In this document: in pieces, positions 35,942 through 46,612 of the stretch
Layout of the letters: each line of letters starts with the position of its first letter
Position numbering within the stretch: the stretch's first letter is position 1
Origin: Pseudoalteromonas luteoviolacea S2607
GTDB lineage: Bacteria > Pseudomonadota > Gammaproteobacteria > Enterobacterales > Alteromonadaceae
DNA length: 64,000 nt
Assembly (NCBI RefSeq): GCF_001625575.1
Contig: NZ_AUXV01000019.1
Span: 124,001 to 188,000 of the forward strand
Reading direction: 5' to 3'
Made by a program: the position numbers and the translations under genes
The notes under the pieces: generated by a model
Seen by the model: only the letters and a program-made list of their open reading frames with translations
Databases searched by the model: none
What the model was told of the DNA's origin: nothing

Positions 35942-36242
35942 GGATAAGTTCCTCAAAATCCTGTTGATTTTATATTGGTTTATTCTCTAAGTTGAGATGC
36001 CACAAACTTGCTAATTGGCGCACGACGTTTGAGGTAATTTCCTCGTGATGTGGGCCAAAGAGCCAAGCTAGCTCAACTTATCTATTTATTGTTTCACCCA
36101 TGCTATGGGAGGAAGGGAATACGCTCAATGTTGAGGATGTAAATTTTTGTGATTTAATCCGGTCAAATATAGGTCATTAAGTGGTGTCATATAGTGAAAA
36201 GCGCTACAATTCGCGCCTTAAATTTGTAAAGAGAGAACATCC

Positions 36243-37469
36243 GTGACTGTGACCCGCCAATTGCTAGATTGCTTGCATACAGCATTCTTACAAGCAGTAA
36301 CTTTAGAGCAATACGCTGATAAAGTCATTCAACAACATTTGGCTGCCAATGGCGGTTGGACAATAGAACAAAGAGCATATTTTGTTACAACTCTATACAA
36401 CCTCATTCGTTTTAGCCGAAAACTATGCTGGATAACTGGACATAAAATGCGTCTAGATGCCCTCGAAGAATGTACTTTAGAAGAAAGTTGGCATTTTTGG
36501 GGAGCCTATATGTTTTTACAAACAGGGCAGATACCTGATTATCCTGAATTGGAATCGCTTCAAGCGAGCGAACTGCAACAAGCACTTGATGACGCACCAC
36601 AAGACATCCAATTGAGTATGCCGGTGTGGTTGCATGAAAGAGCAAAACAAGAGTTGGGTGATGACTGGCCTACAGTCGCTCATGCACTGAATCACAGTGC
36701 AAGCAACTTTATTCGCGTAAATAGCTTAAAGGCTGATAACAACACAGTTGCAAAATCACTGTCAAAACAGGGCATCTCAACGTCACCGGTAGAGGCGATT
36801 ACTGATGCGCTGGAAGTGCAGCAAATGGGTTACTTATTCCGCACAGATGCATTTCAGACTGGGCTTTTCGAAATGCAAGATGCCGGCTCTCAACAAATTG
36901 CCCCACTGCTTGAATTAAAGCCCGGTATGAAGGTAGTGGATGCTTGCGCAGGTGCTGGTGGCAAGAGTTTGCACATAGCTGCACTGCTCCAAAACAAGGG
37001 GCGAGTGTTATCTTTAGATATTCATCAACACAAATTAGATACTTTAAAAAAGCGGGCTAAACGTGCAGGTGCACATGTTATCGAAACTCGATTGATTCAA
37101 AATAGTAAAACCATCAAAAGGCAAAAAGAGAAATTTGATAGAGTGTTACTGGATGTTCCTTGTTCTGGTACGGGGGTGCTGCGCCGAAACCCTGATGCGA
37201 AGTGGCATTTGAGCGAGCAAAGTGTGGATGACCTAATTGTACTACAGCAAGATATTTTGCAGCGTTATAGCCAAATGTGTCGTATTGGTGGAAAGTTAGT
37301 TTACGCTACTTGCTCTATTTTTCCGTCAGAAAACGAACTGCAAGTGCAGCGATTTTTAGCAAACAATCCAAACTGGTCTCTGGAGCAAGAGGTAAGTTTA
37401 TTACCTGGCATCAGTTCTGAATTTGATGGGTTCTACGGTGCCGTTTTAGTGAAAAATAATGCTGAATAA
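36243..37469 (+). CDS. RsmB/NOP family RNA (cytosine-5) methyltransferase
   Basis: A 408-residue enzyme starting with GTG (GAGAGAA upstream). The SAM motif VVDACAGAGGKSLHIAAL, the two catalytic Cys segments DVPCSGTGVLRRNPDAKW and ATCSIFPSENE, and the order fit m5C RNA methyltransferases of the RsmB/NOP2 type. An N-terminal helical region (1-110) and an RNA-binding-like middle (FIRVNSLKAD) are present. Target probably rRNA, but which position is uncertain; RsmB-like or an Alteromonadales paralogue. Stands alone. Confidence 0.88.
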   Translation: MTVTRQLLDCLHTAFLQAVTLEQYADKVIQQHLAANGGWTIEQRAYFVTTLYNLIRFSRKLCWITGHKMRLDALEECTLEESWHFWGAYMFLQTGQIPDYPELESLQASELQQALDDAPQDIQLSMPVWLHERAKQELGDDWPTVAHALNHSASNFIRVNSLKADNNTVAKSLSKQGISTSPVEAITDALEVQQMGYLFRTDAFQTGLFEMQDAGSQQIAPLLELKPGMKVVDACAGAGGKSLHIAALLQNKGRVLSLDIHQHKLDTLKKRAKRAGAHVIETRLIQNSKTIKRQKEKFDRVLLDVPCSGTGVLRRNPDAKWHLSEQSVDDLIVLQQDILQRYSQMCRIGGKLVYATCSIFPSENELQVQRFLANNPNWSLEQEVSLLPGISSEFDGFYGAVLVKNNAE

Positions 37470-37580
37470 TTAATAGGTCTTGAAGTTAAAGCGCTAAGTC
37501 CCAATAACTACAGCATCATATATAGTTGATTGAGTGCAGTACGAAATACTGACTCATTATAGGAACGAAAAGGTTTAAAC

Positions 37581-37832
37581 ATGAATCCAATTATTGCTTT
37601 GTTAAAAGAGCACAATATTTCTGACGAGAAAATTAAGGAAGTTTTCCAAGCCCTTACAGAAAACCCCCTTATGGCTATGGCCACAGTGCAACAATTAGCT
37701 ATTCCACCTGAGAAGTTGCAGCAACTAATGGGGCTTGTGATGCAAAACCCACAGCTAATTAAAGAAGCTGTTACCGAGCTCGGCTTGGACTATTCTAAAG
37801 TGGAAGAAGCAAAAGCGCAGCTTAATAAGTAA
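37581..37832 (+). CDS. DUF2999 family small protein
   Basis: An 83-residue acidic-helical protein. Its beginning MNPIIALLKEHNISDEKI and the Met/Pro-rich centre (ENPLMAMATVQQLAIPPEKLQQLMGLVMQNP) match DUF2999 as known in Vibrio, Shewanella and Pseudoalteromonas. No function is assigned. AGGAACGAAAAGG lies before the ATG. Confidence 0.85.
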   Translation: MNPIIALLKEHNISDEKIKEVFQALTENPLMAMATVQQLAIPPEKLQQLMGLVMQNPQLIKEAVTELGLDYSKVEEAKAQLNK

Positions 37833-37847
37833 TATGCGTTATTTTAG

Positions 37848-37892
37848 CTGTCAGGTTGATGTGGGTTAACTCCATAAACCTGACAGTGTTTT
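37848..37892. terminator. Terminator-like hairpin between DUF2999 and patatin genes
   Basis: CTGTCAGGTT (37848-37857) pairs perfectly with AACCTGACAG (37877-37886), 19-base loop, then TGTTTT on the plus side. Shared by convergent genes. Confidence 0.6.
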
Positions 37893-37945
37893 GGCTGCTT
37901 TGAACTGAGTTTACGGTGAACTACTTAAATCAAGTTGCTCATCAG

Positions 37946-39385
37946 CTATTTATATATGGCGGCATGGATTTTATCCGCATTAACCCTAACGACAAATCGC
38001 CCTAGTTGTTCTAATAATGTGAAGTAGTAGTCGTCAAATTTATAGGTGGTTTTTCCAATTAGGCCTGATCTATAAAAATTATTTACGGCGCAATCTTGGC
38101 TCCAATGCTTTGATCTAAGTTCAGCTGTGTCTAAATAGGTCCCGTCTACCGCGAAACAATTAACATAGTTTTTAGCATGCTCTTGAAGAATATCTAGTCC
38201 CTCTAGTAACCCCAGCTTTTGAACTCGACTGAGTTGCTCATTTGTCAGGGCTGCACCATAAAAGTCCAATACAATAGGCATAATCCCCATCGCTTTTGCG
38301 GTCATGTTAAAAAGGCGATTGAATGAAGACGTTTTGCTGGGAAAGCCCGCCTTAGTCAGTGAACCAAACCCAAGGCTAAAATTCCAAGGGTCACTATTAT
38401 TGGTGAATGGGATCTCGGTATCAGCGTTCGAATCAATGACAATCAGTGTTTTGTTATTTGTGCTAGGCGCAGAGTTAAGGATTTCGAGTGCACTTTGAAA
38501 TCCATAGTTATCATAAACCCCGCCATCGACTAGCACCAGATCACTTAAGTTGTTTTTTCCACGGCTGCAAAAAGAAGATTTAAATAGTATCGGGTCATTG
38601 CAGATATTTGTTGCCGCAGAACTATAGTGAAATCCGGGCACACTTCCGCTCATCGCGACAGCATAAGAAATTGGCAGTAAATTGCCTTGTTTTGTTACAC
38701 GATGAGTCTCACCTCGACCACATGCGTAAAAATCAGAAACGTGGTAGTAATTGATATGCTTTGGAGAAGGGATAAATGGTGATTGATTAGCTTCAATTGT
38801 CGTGTTGATAAACAAGTAGGGGAGCTGTGGTGAGTTTGTGTTCGTATTCGTGTTTATTTGTCCAATCTTTATACCGGTTGTAATGTGCTTTTCGATACCT
38901 CGTGTTAAACATGAATCATTTTCCGACGAGAATTTGAGAAATTTTTTTTCGATGTCTGGGAGCCGCTCATTTAAACTATATTTTGCAGTGCCGGATTGAA
39001 TTCTGTCTGCTAAATAGGAAGCAGCGCCCCAACCGCCCCCCGAAACTGTAGAAAAGTAATCTATTTCCATAACCGCATTGTTATCATTAGGTGCCGTTGT
39101 CCATCGCCCAAGGTATTCGAGCTCCGCCAGTACGCCGAGTGAAAATGCAGCTGCTCTTGCTCCACCGCCAGAAATAGAGACCATGATTTCTTTATCACGC
39201 ATTTTCTGCAACGCACGTTTAGACTGTGGTGAATAGTCTTTCAAGCTGATAGTCGGAACATCACGAATGAAGTTTACAGCATGTTGATCTAGTGTCTCAA
39301 AATGCGTGGGGTACGGAACAGAGCGAATATTAGAACATGCGCTCAGAAAAATGGTTACAAATAGTGTAATTGCGAGTTTACTCAT
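37946..39385 (-). CDS. Patatin-like phospholipase, lipoprotein
   Basis: About 479 residues from the ATG at 39385 (GGAGAAGGAAT just upstream); an upstream GTG is not needed. A lipobox at ITLFVTIFLSAC gives a lipoprotein. Patatin elements: oxyanion loop ISGGGARAAAFSLGVLAEL, a nucleophile-like FSTVSGGGWGA, and the DGGVYDNYG block with the dyad Asp. Acyl hydrolase of phospholipids is the family role. The nucleophile motif is SGGG-type rather than the classical GxSxG, which recalls cPLA2-like relatives. Envelope-anchored; no partner gene next to it. Confidence 0.8.
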   Translation of the reverse strand: MSKLAITLFVTIFLSACSNIRSVPYPTHFETLDQHAVNFIRDVPTISLKDYSPQSKRALQKMRDKEIMVSISGGGARAAAFSLGVLAELEYLGRWTTAPNDNNAVMEIDYFSTVSGGGWGAASYLADRIQSGTAKYSLNERLPDIEKKFLKFSSENDSCLTRGIEKHITTGIKIGQINTNTNTNSPQLPYLFINTTIEANQSPFIPSPKHINYYHVSDFYACGRGETHRVTKQGNLLPISYAVAMSGSVPGFHYSSAATNICNDPILFKSSFCSRGKNNLSDLVLVDGGVYDNYGFQSALEILNSAPSTNNKTLIVIDSNADTEIPFTNNSDPWNFSLGFGSLTKAGFPSKTSSFNRLFNMTAKAMGIMPIVLDFYGAALTNEQLSRVQKLGLLEGLDILQEHAKNYVNCFAVDGTYLDTAELRSKHWSQDCAVNNFYRSGLIGKTTYKFDDYYFTLLEQLGRFVVRVNADKIHAAIYK

Positions 39386-39780
39386 AAAAATTCCTTCTCC
39401 TAGAATAGGGGCAGCCACTAGAGTATGTTTATTTTGGTCGGTGCTAGTGACGGATTGCAGTTATTCTTGTATTTATCACGTTTTTTATTGGTATTTTAAA
39501 TATTGAGTCGATTTATGTCTGAAAATAAAATCGGTCATATACATATATTTATACAAGACCCCATTAAACAAAACTAGCAATCTCATCAGGAAATGTTTAA
39601 GTGGTTTACTAACATTCGAATTTAGTGGAATGAATGGAGTGAAGCGAACACTCACGTGGAATAGGGAGCGCTCAAGGTTTATGTTTTATTGCGAGCTGTC
39701 TCACTGAGAGGGCATATTGTACGTGATGTAAATCAAGCCAACTTTAAGCTGGCTTGATGATGTAGGCTCAGTTGGCCTTA
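39386..39780. other. Intergenic stretch between patatin and TonB receptor genes
   Basis: 395 bases with no convincing gene. It holds the patatin promoter region on the right of 39385, AT-rich sequence, and at 39732-39758 a terminator-like hairpin for the TonB receptor. Nothing else recognised. Confidence 0.5.
39732..39758 (-). terminator. Hairpin after TonB receptor 1
   Basis: ATCAAGCCA (39732-39740) pairs with TGGCTTGAT (39750-39758), loop of nine; on the minus strand followed by TTTACA, 23 bases past the stop at 39781. A moderate terminator. Confidence 0.6.
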
Positions 39781-42700
39781 TTAGAAGGTGTATTGTGCCC
39801 CTACGAATGCAAATCGGCCCAAGCCACCCCCATATGCGCTGTTATAATTACCGGGACCAAAGATGATAAACGGGCCACGTTCATCAAACAGGTTTCTCAC
39901 TCCACCGTAGAGGCGTAGCTCACTGTCATTACTCATTGGCATGGTGTACGACATACTCAGTCCATGAGTCGTTACTGAAGGCAGGTCACCTCCCCAAAGT
40001 GACTCTGGGTTTGCGATGCAAGTATCGGCTTGCGTGGCACAACGTTCTTGGTTTTCAGCCATCGCGTCTAGCCACTTTTCGTAATCATCTTTGTCACGTT
40101 TTATAGAGCCTTTGTACTGTGTACTCCAGCGAACGCGCCAGCCATTTTTACGCCAAGTAAGTGACGCTGAGCCCTTGTCTTCGAAAACATCTCTATCTAA
40201 GAAGCCTTCTTCAAAATCTTCAAATTGACCGTCTGGCCCAGTCGATTTTATCGAGTACTCAATGACGTGGCCCCAATCCAACTTAAATGTTAAGTCACCA
40301 TATTCACCAATGTTATAGTCATATTGCAGGGCAATATCATAGCCTTTAGTACGTATTTCATCGGTATTGATCAAACGTTGTTGAACCTCGACAATTTGAC
40401 CTTCTTCGTCACGACGTATGTCATTACAAAATTCGTTGCTACTACCGTATGCGATGGCCGAGTTGTAACAGAAAGTGATGATGTCATCGTTAGAAAGTGC
40501 TGTAATGGCATCTTCTATCTGTATGTCGTAGTAATCAATGGCGACTCTAAGACCCGGTATAAACTCTGGTGCAAGAGAAACCCCTAGTGTGTAGGTGTCT
40601 GCAGTTTCTTCATGCAATTCAGAATTACCTGTGTTAGGCGAATAGCTGCTATTTTCATCCTCAAACACACCTTCTGCGGCAATGGTTGCCAGTATGCCCG
40701 CTTCTTGTCGGCAATTGTCATGGCCTGGATTATTTGAAGTAGCTGTTACCCCATCGCAAAAGTCACTGAATGTATTGTAGTCTCCTCGTGGAGGTGACAT
40801 TAACTCAGTGATGGTTGGAGCGCGCATTGCTCTTGCCCAGTTAGCTCTAATTGAGTATCCCTCAATTGGCTCGTAGATGAAACCAGCCTTGTAACTTTGG
40901 ATCATTCCGGTTGTAGACCAGCTGTAATCAGCAAGTCGGGCTGAAAATTCAGCACTTAAATGTTTTGCAAAAGGGGCGTTGTTTAATAGCGGAACCGATA
41001 CCTCTGCAAAAGCCTCGTATACGCTGACATCACCCGAGAAATTTGGGACGTAGTTAAATGTGATACCACCTTGTGGCACATTGGTTGCGACACTTTGTTC
41101 ATCCTTTCTATACTCAAAGCCAAATGCCGACGCGATTGGGCCCGCAGGTAACGTATATAAATCACCAGTAAGTACAGCTGCAAATGTTGTTTGTTTTATA
41201 TCAGTATTTATTTGCGCATTGACTCTCAGGTAGTCGGCAGCTTCTGGCGTGATTGACCCTTCTCCAAACAGGTTGAGTGGCACACAGCCTGCTGCGCGAG
41301 CTGTAGCATCTTTACAGCGAATGGTACCATCGTCAAGCTGCTCAGCATTCAGTGCGTATTTAGCGTGAGCAACGATAATTTCATTGGTACGGGTTTGTTT
41401 TTGCGTAAACTTGCCATAACCAAGCGACACATCCCATTCCCAATCTTCCCACACATACCCTCTTAGCCCTGTCCAAGATCTAATTGTGGTACGGTCATTA
41501 CTATTGACGATATTACCCACTTCTTGAAAGAGGCGGTCCCACTTTACGCCGCGTTCACTGGCTTGAGCACGAATTGCCTCTGGCATATATGGGTTATCGT
41601 ACGGGATTCTGCCCATACAATCTGAGCCAAATTGATCATTTTGTGGGTTATAAGTGACGATAGGATCGCATTCATCTTCGCTTTCAGGCGACTTTGGGTT
41701 TGTTGAGTCATTTTGGCTGAGATGAAATTGGAAATAAGCTTGAGTGCCGGACTCAAATTCAAACTCGGTTTTGAGGGCTGCGCTGAGGGCTTTGTCTGGT
41801 ACTTTTAGCATTGTAAATTGATTGAAATGGATACCGTGCTTTTCTTCTTGCCAGTCATCTCGTAAGGTTGTGCCATCATACCAAAAGCCAGCATTCGGCC
41901 TAAAGCTACTCGCTTCGTCAAATACACCCCCAGGTATTGAATCGCTCAACGATCGCCAATCTGATTGCTCAATGTCTCGCATACACTGAAATGCGGTCTT
42001 GTTCTGCTCATCATATATGGCCGTGAGCATAGTGTTACACATGCGCTTTTCGTCATAGTCCCAGTAATCTTGTTGCTGCGCGCGGTCTCGGTCCCAGTAC
42101 TCTAAGCCAAATTGTTCATCATAAGAGGCGCTGACGAACAAGTAGCCTCGGCCATCTGCGTAACTGGTACCAAAATCAGCGTCAAATGTGAGCTCTCGAC
42201 CACCGCCTTCGGTACTTTCACCAGTTCTCACATTAAATGATGCGCCCTCTTTATCTTGTTGGGTGATGATGTTTACAACACCGGAAATGGCGTCAGAGCC
42301 ATATGCTGCAGATGCACCGCCAGTGATGATTTCAACCCTTTGAACCATGCCCGTTGGAATGGTAGAGAGGCTGACATAATTACCTGAATAACTATTAGAA
42401 ACAACGCGGCGTCCATCAATTAAAGTGAGTGTGCGGTTTATTCCAAGTTCTCTTAGATCTACCGTTGATAGGCCGGTGTTTTGTACACTGCTTTGCGAGT
42501 TACTGTTGCTTGACCCTTCTCCAATCTGTGGCATTTGATCGACGAGGATTTCTGATAGTGAACCTAAACCTGCATCGCTTAATGCGTCTTTAGAAAGTGT
42601 TGCAATAGGGGTTGCAACAGAAAAGCTGTCTCGCTTAATGCGAGATCCGGTTACAACTATACGTTCCGCTTTTTCGCTTTCTTCGGTTGTGGGGGCTGAT

Positions 42701-42813
42701 GCATTGGAGTCTTCAATTTGAGTGCGGCTTATATCTTCGTTGGCAAACCCTGAACCGCTCAATATTGCGGCTACGGATATGGCAAGCAAACTGCGCTTGT
42801 TGCTTAGTGACAC
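39781..42813 (-). CDS. TonB-dependent outer-membrane receptor
   Basis: About 1010 residues from a GTG at 42813 with AAGGAAA five to six bases upstream; an earlier TTG would add 13 polar residues before the signal peptide (KRSLLAISVAAILSGSGFA). The plug domain is clear: VVTGSRIKRDSF, LRELGINRTLTLIDGRRVV, IPTGMVQRVEIITGGASAAYGSDAISGVVNIIT. The large barrel follows and ends in the aromatic VGAQYTF. N-terminal signalling extension is absent. This subgroup takes up peptides, carbohydrates or siderophore-like ligands in Alteromonadales; the substrate is not evident, and no TonB/ExbBD or catabolic genes are adjacent. Confidence 0.93.
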   Translation of the reverse strand: MSLSNKRSLLAISVAAILSGSGFANEDISRTQIEDSNASAPTTEESEKAERIVVTGSRIKRDSFSVATPIATLSKDALSDAGLGSLSEILVDQMPQIGEGSSNSNSQSSVQNTGLSTVDLRELGINRTLTLIDGRRVVSNSYSGNYVSLSTIPTGMVQRVEIITGGASAAYGSDAISGVVNIITQQDKEGASFNVRTGESTEGGGRELTFDADFGTSYADGRGYLFVSASYDEQFGLEYWDRDRAQQQDYWDYDEKRMCNTMLTAIYDEQNKTAFQCMRDIEQSDWRSLSDSIPGGVFDEASSFRPNAGFWYDGTTLRDDWQEEKHGIHFNQFTMLKVPDKALSAALKTEFEFESGTQAYFQFHLSQNDSTNPKSPESEDECDPIVTYNPQNDQFGSDCMGRIPYDNPYMPEAIRAQASERGVKWDRLFQEVGNIVNSNDRTTIRSWTGLRGYVWEDWEWDVSLGYGKFTQKQTRTNEIIVAHAKYALNAEQLDDGTIRCKDATARAAGCVPLNLFGEGSITPEAADYLRVNAQINTDIKQTTFAAVLTGDLYTLPAGPIASAFGFEYRKDEQSVATNVPQGGITFNYVPNFSGDVSVYEAFAEVSVPLLNNAPFAKHLSAEFSARLADYSWSTTGMIQSYKAGFIYEPIEGYSIRANWARAMRAPTITELMSPPRGDYNTFSDFCDGVTATSNNPGHDNCRQEAGILATIAAEGVFEDENSSYSPNTGNSELHEETADTYTLGVSLAPEFIPGLRVAIDYYDIQIEDAITALSNDDIITFCYNSAIAYGSSNEFCNDIRRDEEGQIVEVQQRLINTDEIRTKGYDIALQYDYNIGEYGDLTFKLDWGHVIEYSIKSTGPDGQFEDFEEGFLDRDVFEDKGSASLTWRKNGWRVRWSTQYKGSIKRDKDDYEKWLDAMAENQERCATQADTCIANPESLWGGDLPSVTTHGLSMSYTMPMSNDSELRLYGGVRNLFDERGPFIIFGPGNYNSAYGGGLGRFAFVGAQYTF

Positions 42814-43198
42814 TGAACTTTCCTTAATTAGTTTTATTGGTTTTGGAAACAATCAAATAGAGGGGGTGAGAATGAATAATGTTCTCTTGTTTCTATTTCT
42901 TCCCTTTTGATTAATGCAATGATATTTCTTTGTGTATCAAATGTAAATTAAAATGAAGTTGTGACCTTGTTGTTTCATAAAGGTTGGTCCAGTTGTATGG
43001 GAATGGAAAATTGATTATCAATAGGACTGTATACCAAGAGGAAATAGGAAATTGTGGGGGGGTATTTCATGGTGTTAGAAACGATAAAAGGGCCATAAAG
43101 GCCCTTTGGTGAAGTATCGTTCAAGTTAGTATGGCTACCCTAACCCCTTAAGGTAACCAACCAATTGTTTTGCAAAAGCGGCATATCTCGTTAAGTTT
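42814..43198. other. Intergenic stretch between TonB receptor 1 and nupC-like gene
   Basis: 385 bases without a gene. The right part contains the transporter terminator; the left part would hold the receptor promoter (minus strand). No palindrome comparable to those upstream of receptor 2 was seen. Confidence 0.45.
43083..43107 (-). terminator. Terminator-like hairpin after the nucleoside transporter
   Basis: AAAGGGCC (43087-43094) pairs with GGCCCTTT (43100-43107), loop ATAAA. On the minus strand the stem runs into TTTTATCG, a modest U-tract, about 90 bases past the transporter stop. Confidence 0.6.
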
Positions 43199-44422
43199 CT
43201 AAGCTAGCGAGAGGAAAAAACCTGCTATTGCTGCGCTCATTAGGTTAGCCATTGACCCTGCTAAAACCGCCCTGAGCCCTAAGCGTGCGATATCCTTTCG
43301 ACGACTAGGGGCCATACCGCCTAGTCCACCTAGTAAAATTGCAATCGATGACAGGTTAGCAAATCCACATAACGCAAATGTGACAATTGCTTGAGTATGA
43401 GGACTTAACCCATCTCGATAATTCATAAAGTCCAAGTAAGCAACGAATTCGTTGACTACTAATTTTTGGCCAATAAAGCTACCAGCCGTTGTGGCTTCTG
43501 CCCATGGTACACCAATCATCCAAGCGACAGGTGCAAAGACATAACCTAAAATCTCTTGCAGCGTTAGGTCTGGGTGATTAAACCAGCTACCAATACCGCC
43601 TAACAAGCCATTCATCAGCGCGATTAGTGCGACAAATGCCAAAAGCATTGCACCTACATTCAGTGCTAAATGCATACCGCTTGATGCGCCAGCTGCTGCT
43701 GCATCAATTACGTTTACAGGCTTGTCTTCGCCGCTGTCTACTTCGGCTAAATTCTCTTTTGTCTTCTCAGTTTCTGGCACAATCATTTTTGCCATCAAGA
43801 AGCCACCAGGTGCCGCCATAAAGCTCGCCGCGATCAAATATTTCAGATCGACACCAATTGCTACATATCCAGCCATTACAGAGCCTGCAACAGTGGCTAG
43901 ACCGCCCACCATAACCGCAAATAACTCTGATTGTGTCATTTTTGGAATAAACGGTTTCACTATTAAAGGCGCTTCTGTTTGACCAACGAATATATTCGCA
44001 GTCGCAGACAAAGACTCTGGTCGTGACGTTTTAAGTAGCTTTTGTAATCCACCACCTAAAATTTTAATTATCCATTCCATGATTCCCAGATGATATAAAA
44101 CACCTACCAACGCTGAGAAAAATACAATGACAGGTAAAACCTGAATTGCAAATATGAATCCGATGGACTCTTGAGCAGCCAGAGGGCCAAATAAAAAGCT
44201 AATACCGTCATTGGCATAACCAATCACTGACGACACGGCTGATGACATCGCAGCCAGTGCGTTTTTACCCGCTTCTATAAATAATACAAAGCCGCCAATG
44301 ACGACCTGCATAAGGAATGCGATTCCCACAGTTCTTTTATTAATTGCGCTGCGGTTCGTTGAAGCCGCGAAAGCAATACCTAGTAGCATCATCATGCCGA
44401 CTAGGCTCATTATTGTTGTCAT
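43199..44422 (-). CDS. nupC: Concentrative nucleoside transporter (NupC/CNT family)
   Basis: A 407-residue inner-membrane carrier with about ten helices. The CNT substrate-binding motifs are present: [17 protein letters not shown], the [12 protein letters not shown] region and [19 protein letters not shown]. It imports nucleosides with a sodium or proton gradient. GGGAAC precedes the ATG. It lies 17 bases after udk in a minus-strand pair, divergent from deoB-deoD, forming a nucleoside uptake and salvage locus. Specificity within nucleosides is not readable. Confidence 0.9.
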   Translation of the reverse strand: MTTIMSLVGMMMLLGIAFAASTNRSAINKRTVGIAFLMQVVIGGFVLFIEAGKNALAAMSSAVSSVIGYANDGISFLFGPLAAQESIGFIFAIQVLPVIVFFSALVGVLYHLGIMEWIIKILGGGLQKLLKTSRPESLSATANIFVGQTEAPLIVKPFIPKMTQSELFAVMVGGLATVAGSVMAGYVAIGVDLKYLIAASFMAAPGGFLMAKMIVPETEKTKENLAEVDSGEDKPVNVIDAAAAGASSGMHLALNVGAMLLAFVALIALMNGLLGGIGSWFNHPDLTLQEILGYVFAPVAWMIGVPWAEATTAGSFIGQKLVVNEFVAYLDFMNYRDGLSPHTQAIVTFALCGFANLSSIAILLGGLGGMAPSRRKDIARLGLRAVLAGSMANLMSAAIAGFFLSLA

Positions 44423-44439
44423 GCCAAAATGTTCCCGTT

Positions 44440-45069
44440 TTATTCTTGCAGCAAATATTTTATTTTACTTTTAATAATATCAATCGCAACGCGATTCATA
44501 CCGCCACGGGTCACGACCAAGTCGGCATTGTGCTTCGATGGTTCGATAAACTGGTAAAACATCGGTCTTACCGTTGCCTGATATTGCTCTACAACAGAAG
44601 ATATACTTCTGCCTCTATGCTCGATATCACGCTGCATACGGCGTAATAAACAAATATCAAGTGGGGTATCAATAAATACCTTTATATCAAATTCTTCTAT
44701 TAATGCTGGGTCGCTTAACAGTAAAATCCCTTCGACAATTAAAATTTTTGCCGGGTTTACCGTGCGTGTCTCACTACTGCGTGTATGTTGAGCATAATCA
44801 TAAGTTGGAACTTGTACCGATTTACCTAGACGCAACTGTCCAAGGTGCTCTTTCATCAACGCATGCTCAAACGCATCCGGATGGTCATAATTGGTTTGAG
44901 TTCTGTGCTCAAACGGCAAATGCGATTGATCTTTATAGTAAGCGTCTTCTTCTATAACGGCAATAGCACCTGATTCAAGTTCATTTACTAATTCATTATA
45001 TATTGTTTGACTAAAAAGAGACTTACCGGACGCAGAAGCGCCAGCTATGGCTATAATTGTTCGTGTCAC
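44440..45069 (-). CDS. udk: Uridine kinase
   Basis: A 209-residue P-loop kinase phosphorylating uridine/cytidine. Walker A is GASASGKS (residues 10-17); [44 protein letters not shown] and [17 protein letters not shown] follow in the family order. Starts at GTG with a weak ribosome site. It is directly upstream of nupC in the same direction, linking import to trapping of nucleosides. Confidence 0.94.
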   Translation of the reverse strand: MTRTIIAIAGASASGKSLFSQTIYNELVNELESGAIAVIEEDAYYKDQSHLPFEHRTQTNYDHPDAFEHALMKEHLGQLRLGKSVQVPTYDYAQHTRSSETRTVNPAKILIVEGILLLSDPALIEEFDIKVFIDTPLDICLLRRMQRDIEHRGRSISSVVEQYQATVRPMFYQFIEPSKHNADLVVTRGGMNRVAIDIIKSKIKYLLQE

Positions 45070-45185
45070 TAAAGTTCACACCCAGCTATTGTTAACGTTG
45101 GAAGATCACAATAGCAAAAAAGACACGATTAATCTCTTTTGCCTCGCTTAAGGATCAAATTTAAATGTTTTAGGACTCTCAAAAC

Positions 45186-45199
45186 AGGACTTATGTCCT
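45186..45199. promoter_or_regulatory. Palindrome copy 1 in the udk-deoB intergenic region
   Basis: AGGACTTATGTCCT is an inverted repeat (AGGAC/GTCCT around TTAT). A sister copy lies at 45269-45282 and half copies at 45173-45177 (GGACT) and 45313-45318 (CGTCCT). Candidate operator for a regulator of the divergent nucleoside genes. Confidence 0.5.
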
Positions 45200-45268
45200 C
45201 TGGTATAACCAGATTTTTATTTTAGGTAAAATAGGTACGGTGATTATTATATTACTGTTTTGTGACAG

Positions 45269-45282
45269 CGGACTAATGTCCT
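45269..45282. promoter_or_regulatory. Palindrome copy 2 in the udk-deoB intergenic region
   Basis: The GGACTAATGTCC core differs from copy 1 by one base in the spacer; the centres are 83 bases apart, near eight DNA turns. It lies about 100 bases before deoB. The 311-base gap 45070-45380 holds no gene. Confidence 0.5.
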
Positions 45283-45380
45283 GTACGATATATTTAGGTA
45301 GCAATAAAGTAACGTCCTCTGGGAGCTTAAATGCTTTATAAAAACAAAATATGGCCCAGACAAAAGATGAGAGGTGATAT

Positions 45381-46595
45381 ATGGCAAGAGCAATTATTTT
45401 AATGGCAGATAGCCTTGGTGTTGGTGCAGCGCCAGATGCTGATAAATTTGGTGATGTAGGCGCCAATACACTTGCTCATCTTTTAAAAGCTTATAAAGAG
45501 GAAAAAGGTGAAGCGTTAGCAATCCCGAATCTTAGCAAGCTAGGTCTAGTCGATGCATGTGAAGCGGCAGGGGGAGAACCTTGCTTAGTTTCTGAGCGAC
45601 AGCAGCCTAATGCGGCTTGGGGTTATGCTAAAGAGCTTTCGAGCGGAAAAGACACGCCTTCAGGTCATTGGGAAATGGCGGGTGTACCGGTGTTATTTGA
45701 CTGGGGCTATTTTCCAAATACGCAACCTTGTTTCCCACAAGAATTTATTGATGAGCTGTGTAAAAGAGCTGAAATCCCTGGAATTTTAGGGAACTGTTAC
45801 GGTTCGGGCACAGTAATTCTAGAACAGCTGGGTGAAGAGCATGTCAAAACGGGCAAGCCAATTTGTTACACCTCAGTTGATAGCGTCTTTCAAATAGCCG
45901 CTCATGAGCAATCATTTGGCCTTGAAAAGCTTTATCAAGTATGTGAAATCGCACGGGCACTGCTTGATGAAATGAACATAGGTAGAGTGATTGCGCGGCC
46001 GTTTATAGGCACTTCGAGTGCCGACTTTATTCGTACAGGAAATCGACGTGATTATTCTGTATTACCACCAGCACCTACTGTACTAGATAAGCTAGCAGGT
46101 AACGGTGGTGAGGTGATCAGCATTGGTAAAATTGCAGACATTTATGCGCACCAAGGCATTACCCAAAAACATAAGGCTCCAGGTTTGATGAACTTGCTAA
46201 ATAAAACCAGCGAAGTGATTGAGTCAGCACCTGATAACAGCCTGATATTTACTAACTTAGTAGATTTTGACGAAAAATTTGGTCACCGTCGCAATGCTGT
46301 TGGCTACGCTGAAGCGCTGGCTGAGTTTGATGCATACTTACCAATAATTTTAGGTAAGCTACAAGACGACGATTTGTTGATTATTACAGCGGACCATGGA
46401 TGCGACCCAACTGCACCTGGTACCGATCATACACGAGAATATGTGCCAGTGTTGGCATACCGTAATGGAATGAACAATACTCCATTAGGTGAAAGAAACA
46501 GCTTCGCAGATATTGGTCAAACCCTTGCCCAGTGGTTTAACCTTGAAGCATTAGAATATGGTGACGGCTTTGCCGACAAGTTGGTTACAGCTTAA
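45381..46595 (+). CDS. deoB: Phosphopentomutase
   Basis: A 404-residue metalloenzyme of the alkaline phosphatase superfamily that interconverts ribose- or deoxyribose-1-phosphate and the 5-phosphate. Conserved: [15 protein letters not shown] at the start, [15 protein letters not shown] with the phosphorylated Thr, [14 protein letters not shown] and [22 protein letters not shown] with metal ligands. AGGTGAT precedes the ATG. deoD follows 17 bases later, the usual deo order; deoA and deoC are not present here. Confidence 0.96.
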   Translation: MARAIILMADSLGVGAAPDADKFGDVGANTLAHLLKAYKEEKGEALAIPNLSKLGLVDACEAAGGEPCLVSERQQPNAAWGYAKELSSGKDTPSGHWEMAGVPVLFDWGYFPNTQPCFPQEFIDELCKRAEIPGILGNCYGSGTVILEQLGEEHVKTGKPICYTSVDSVFQIAAHEQSFGLEKLYQVCEIARALLDEMNIGRVIARPFIGTSSADFIRTGNRRDYSVLPPAPTVLDKLAGNGGEVISIGKIADIYAHQGITQKHKAPGLMNLLNKTSEVIESAPDNSLIFTNLVDFDEKFGHRRNAVGYAEALAEFDAYLPIILGKLQDDDLLIITADHGCDPTAPGTDHTREYVPVLAYRNGMNNTPLGERNSFADIGQTLAQWFNLEALEYGDGFADKLVTA

Positions 46596-46612
46596 GTTAA
46601 AGGAAACATGTT

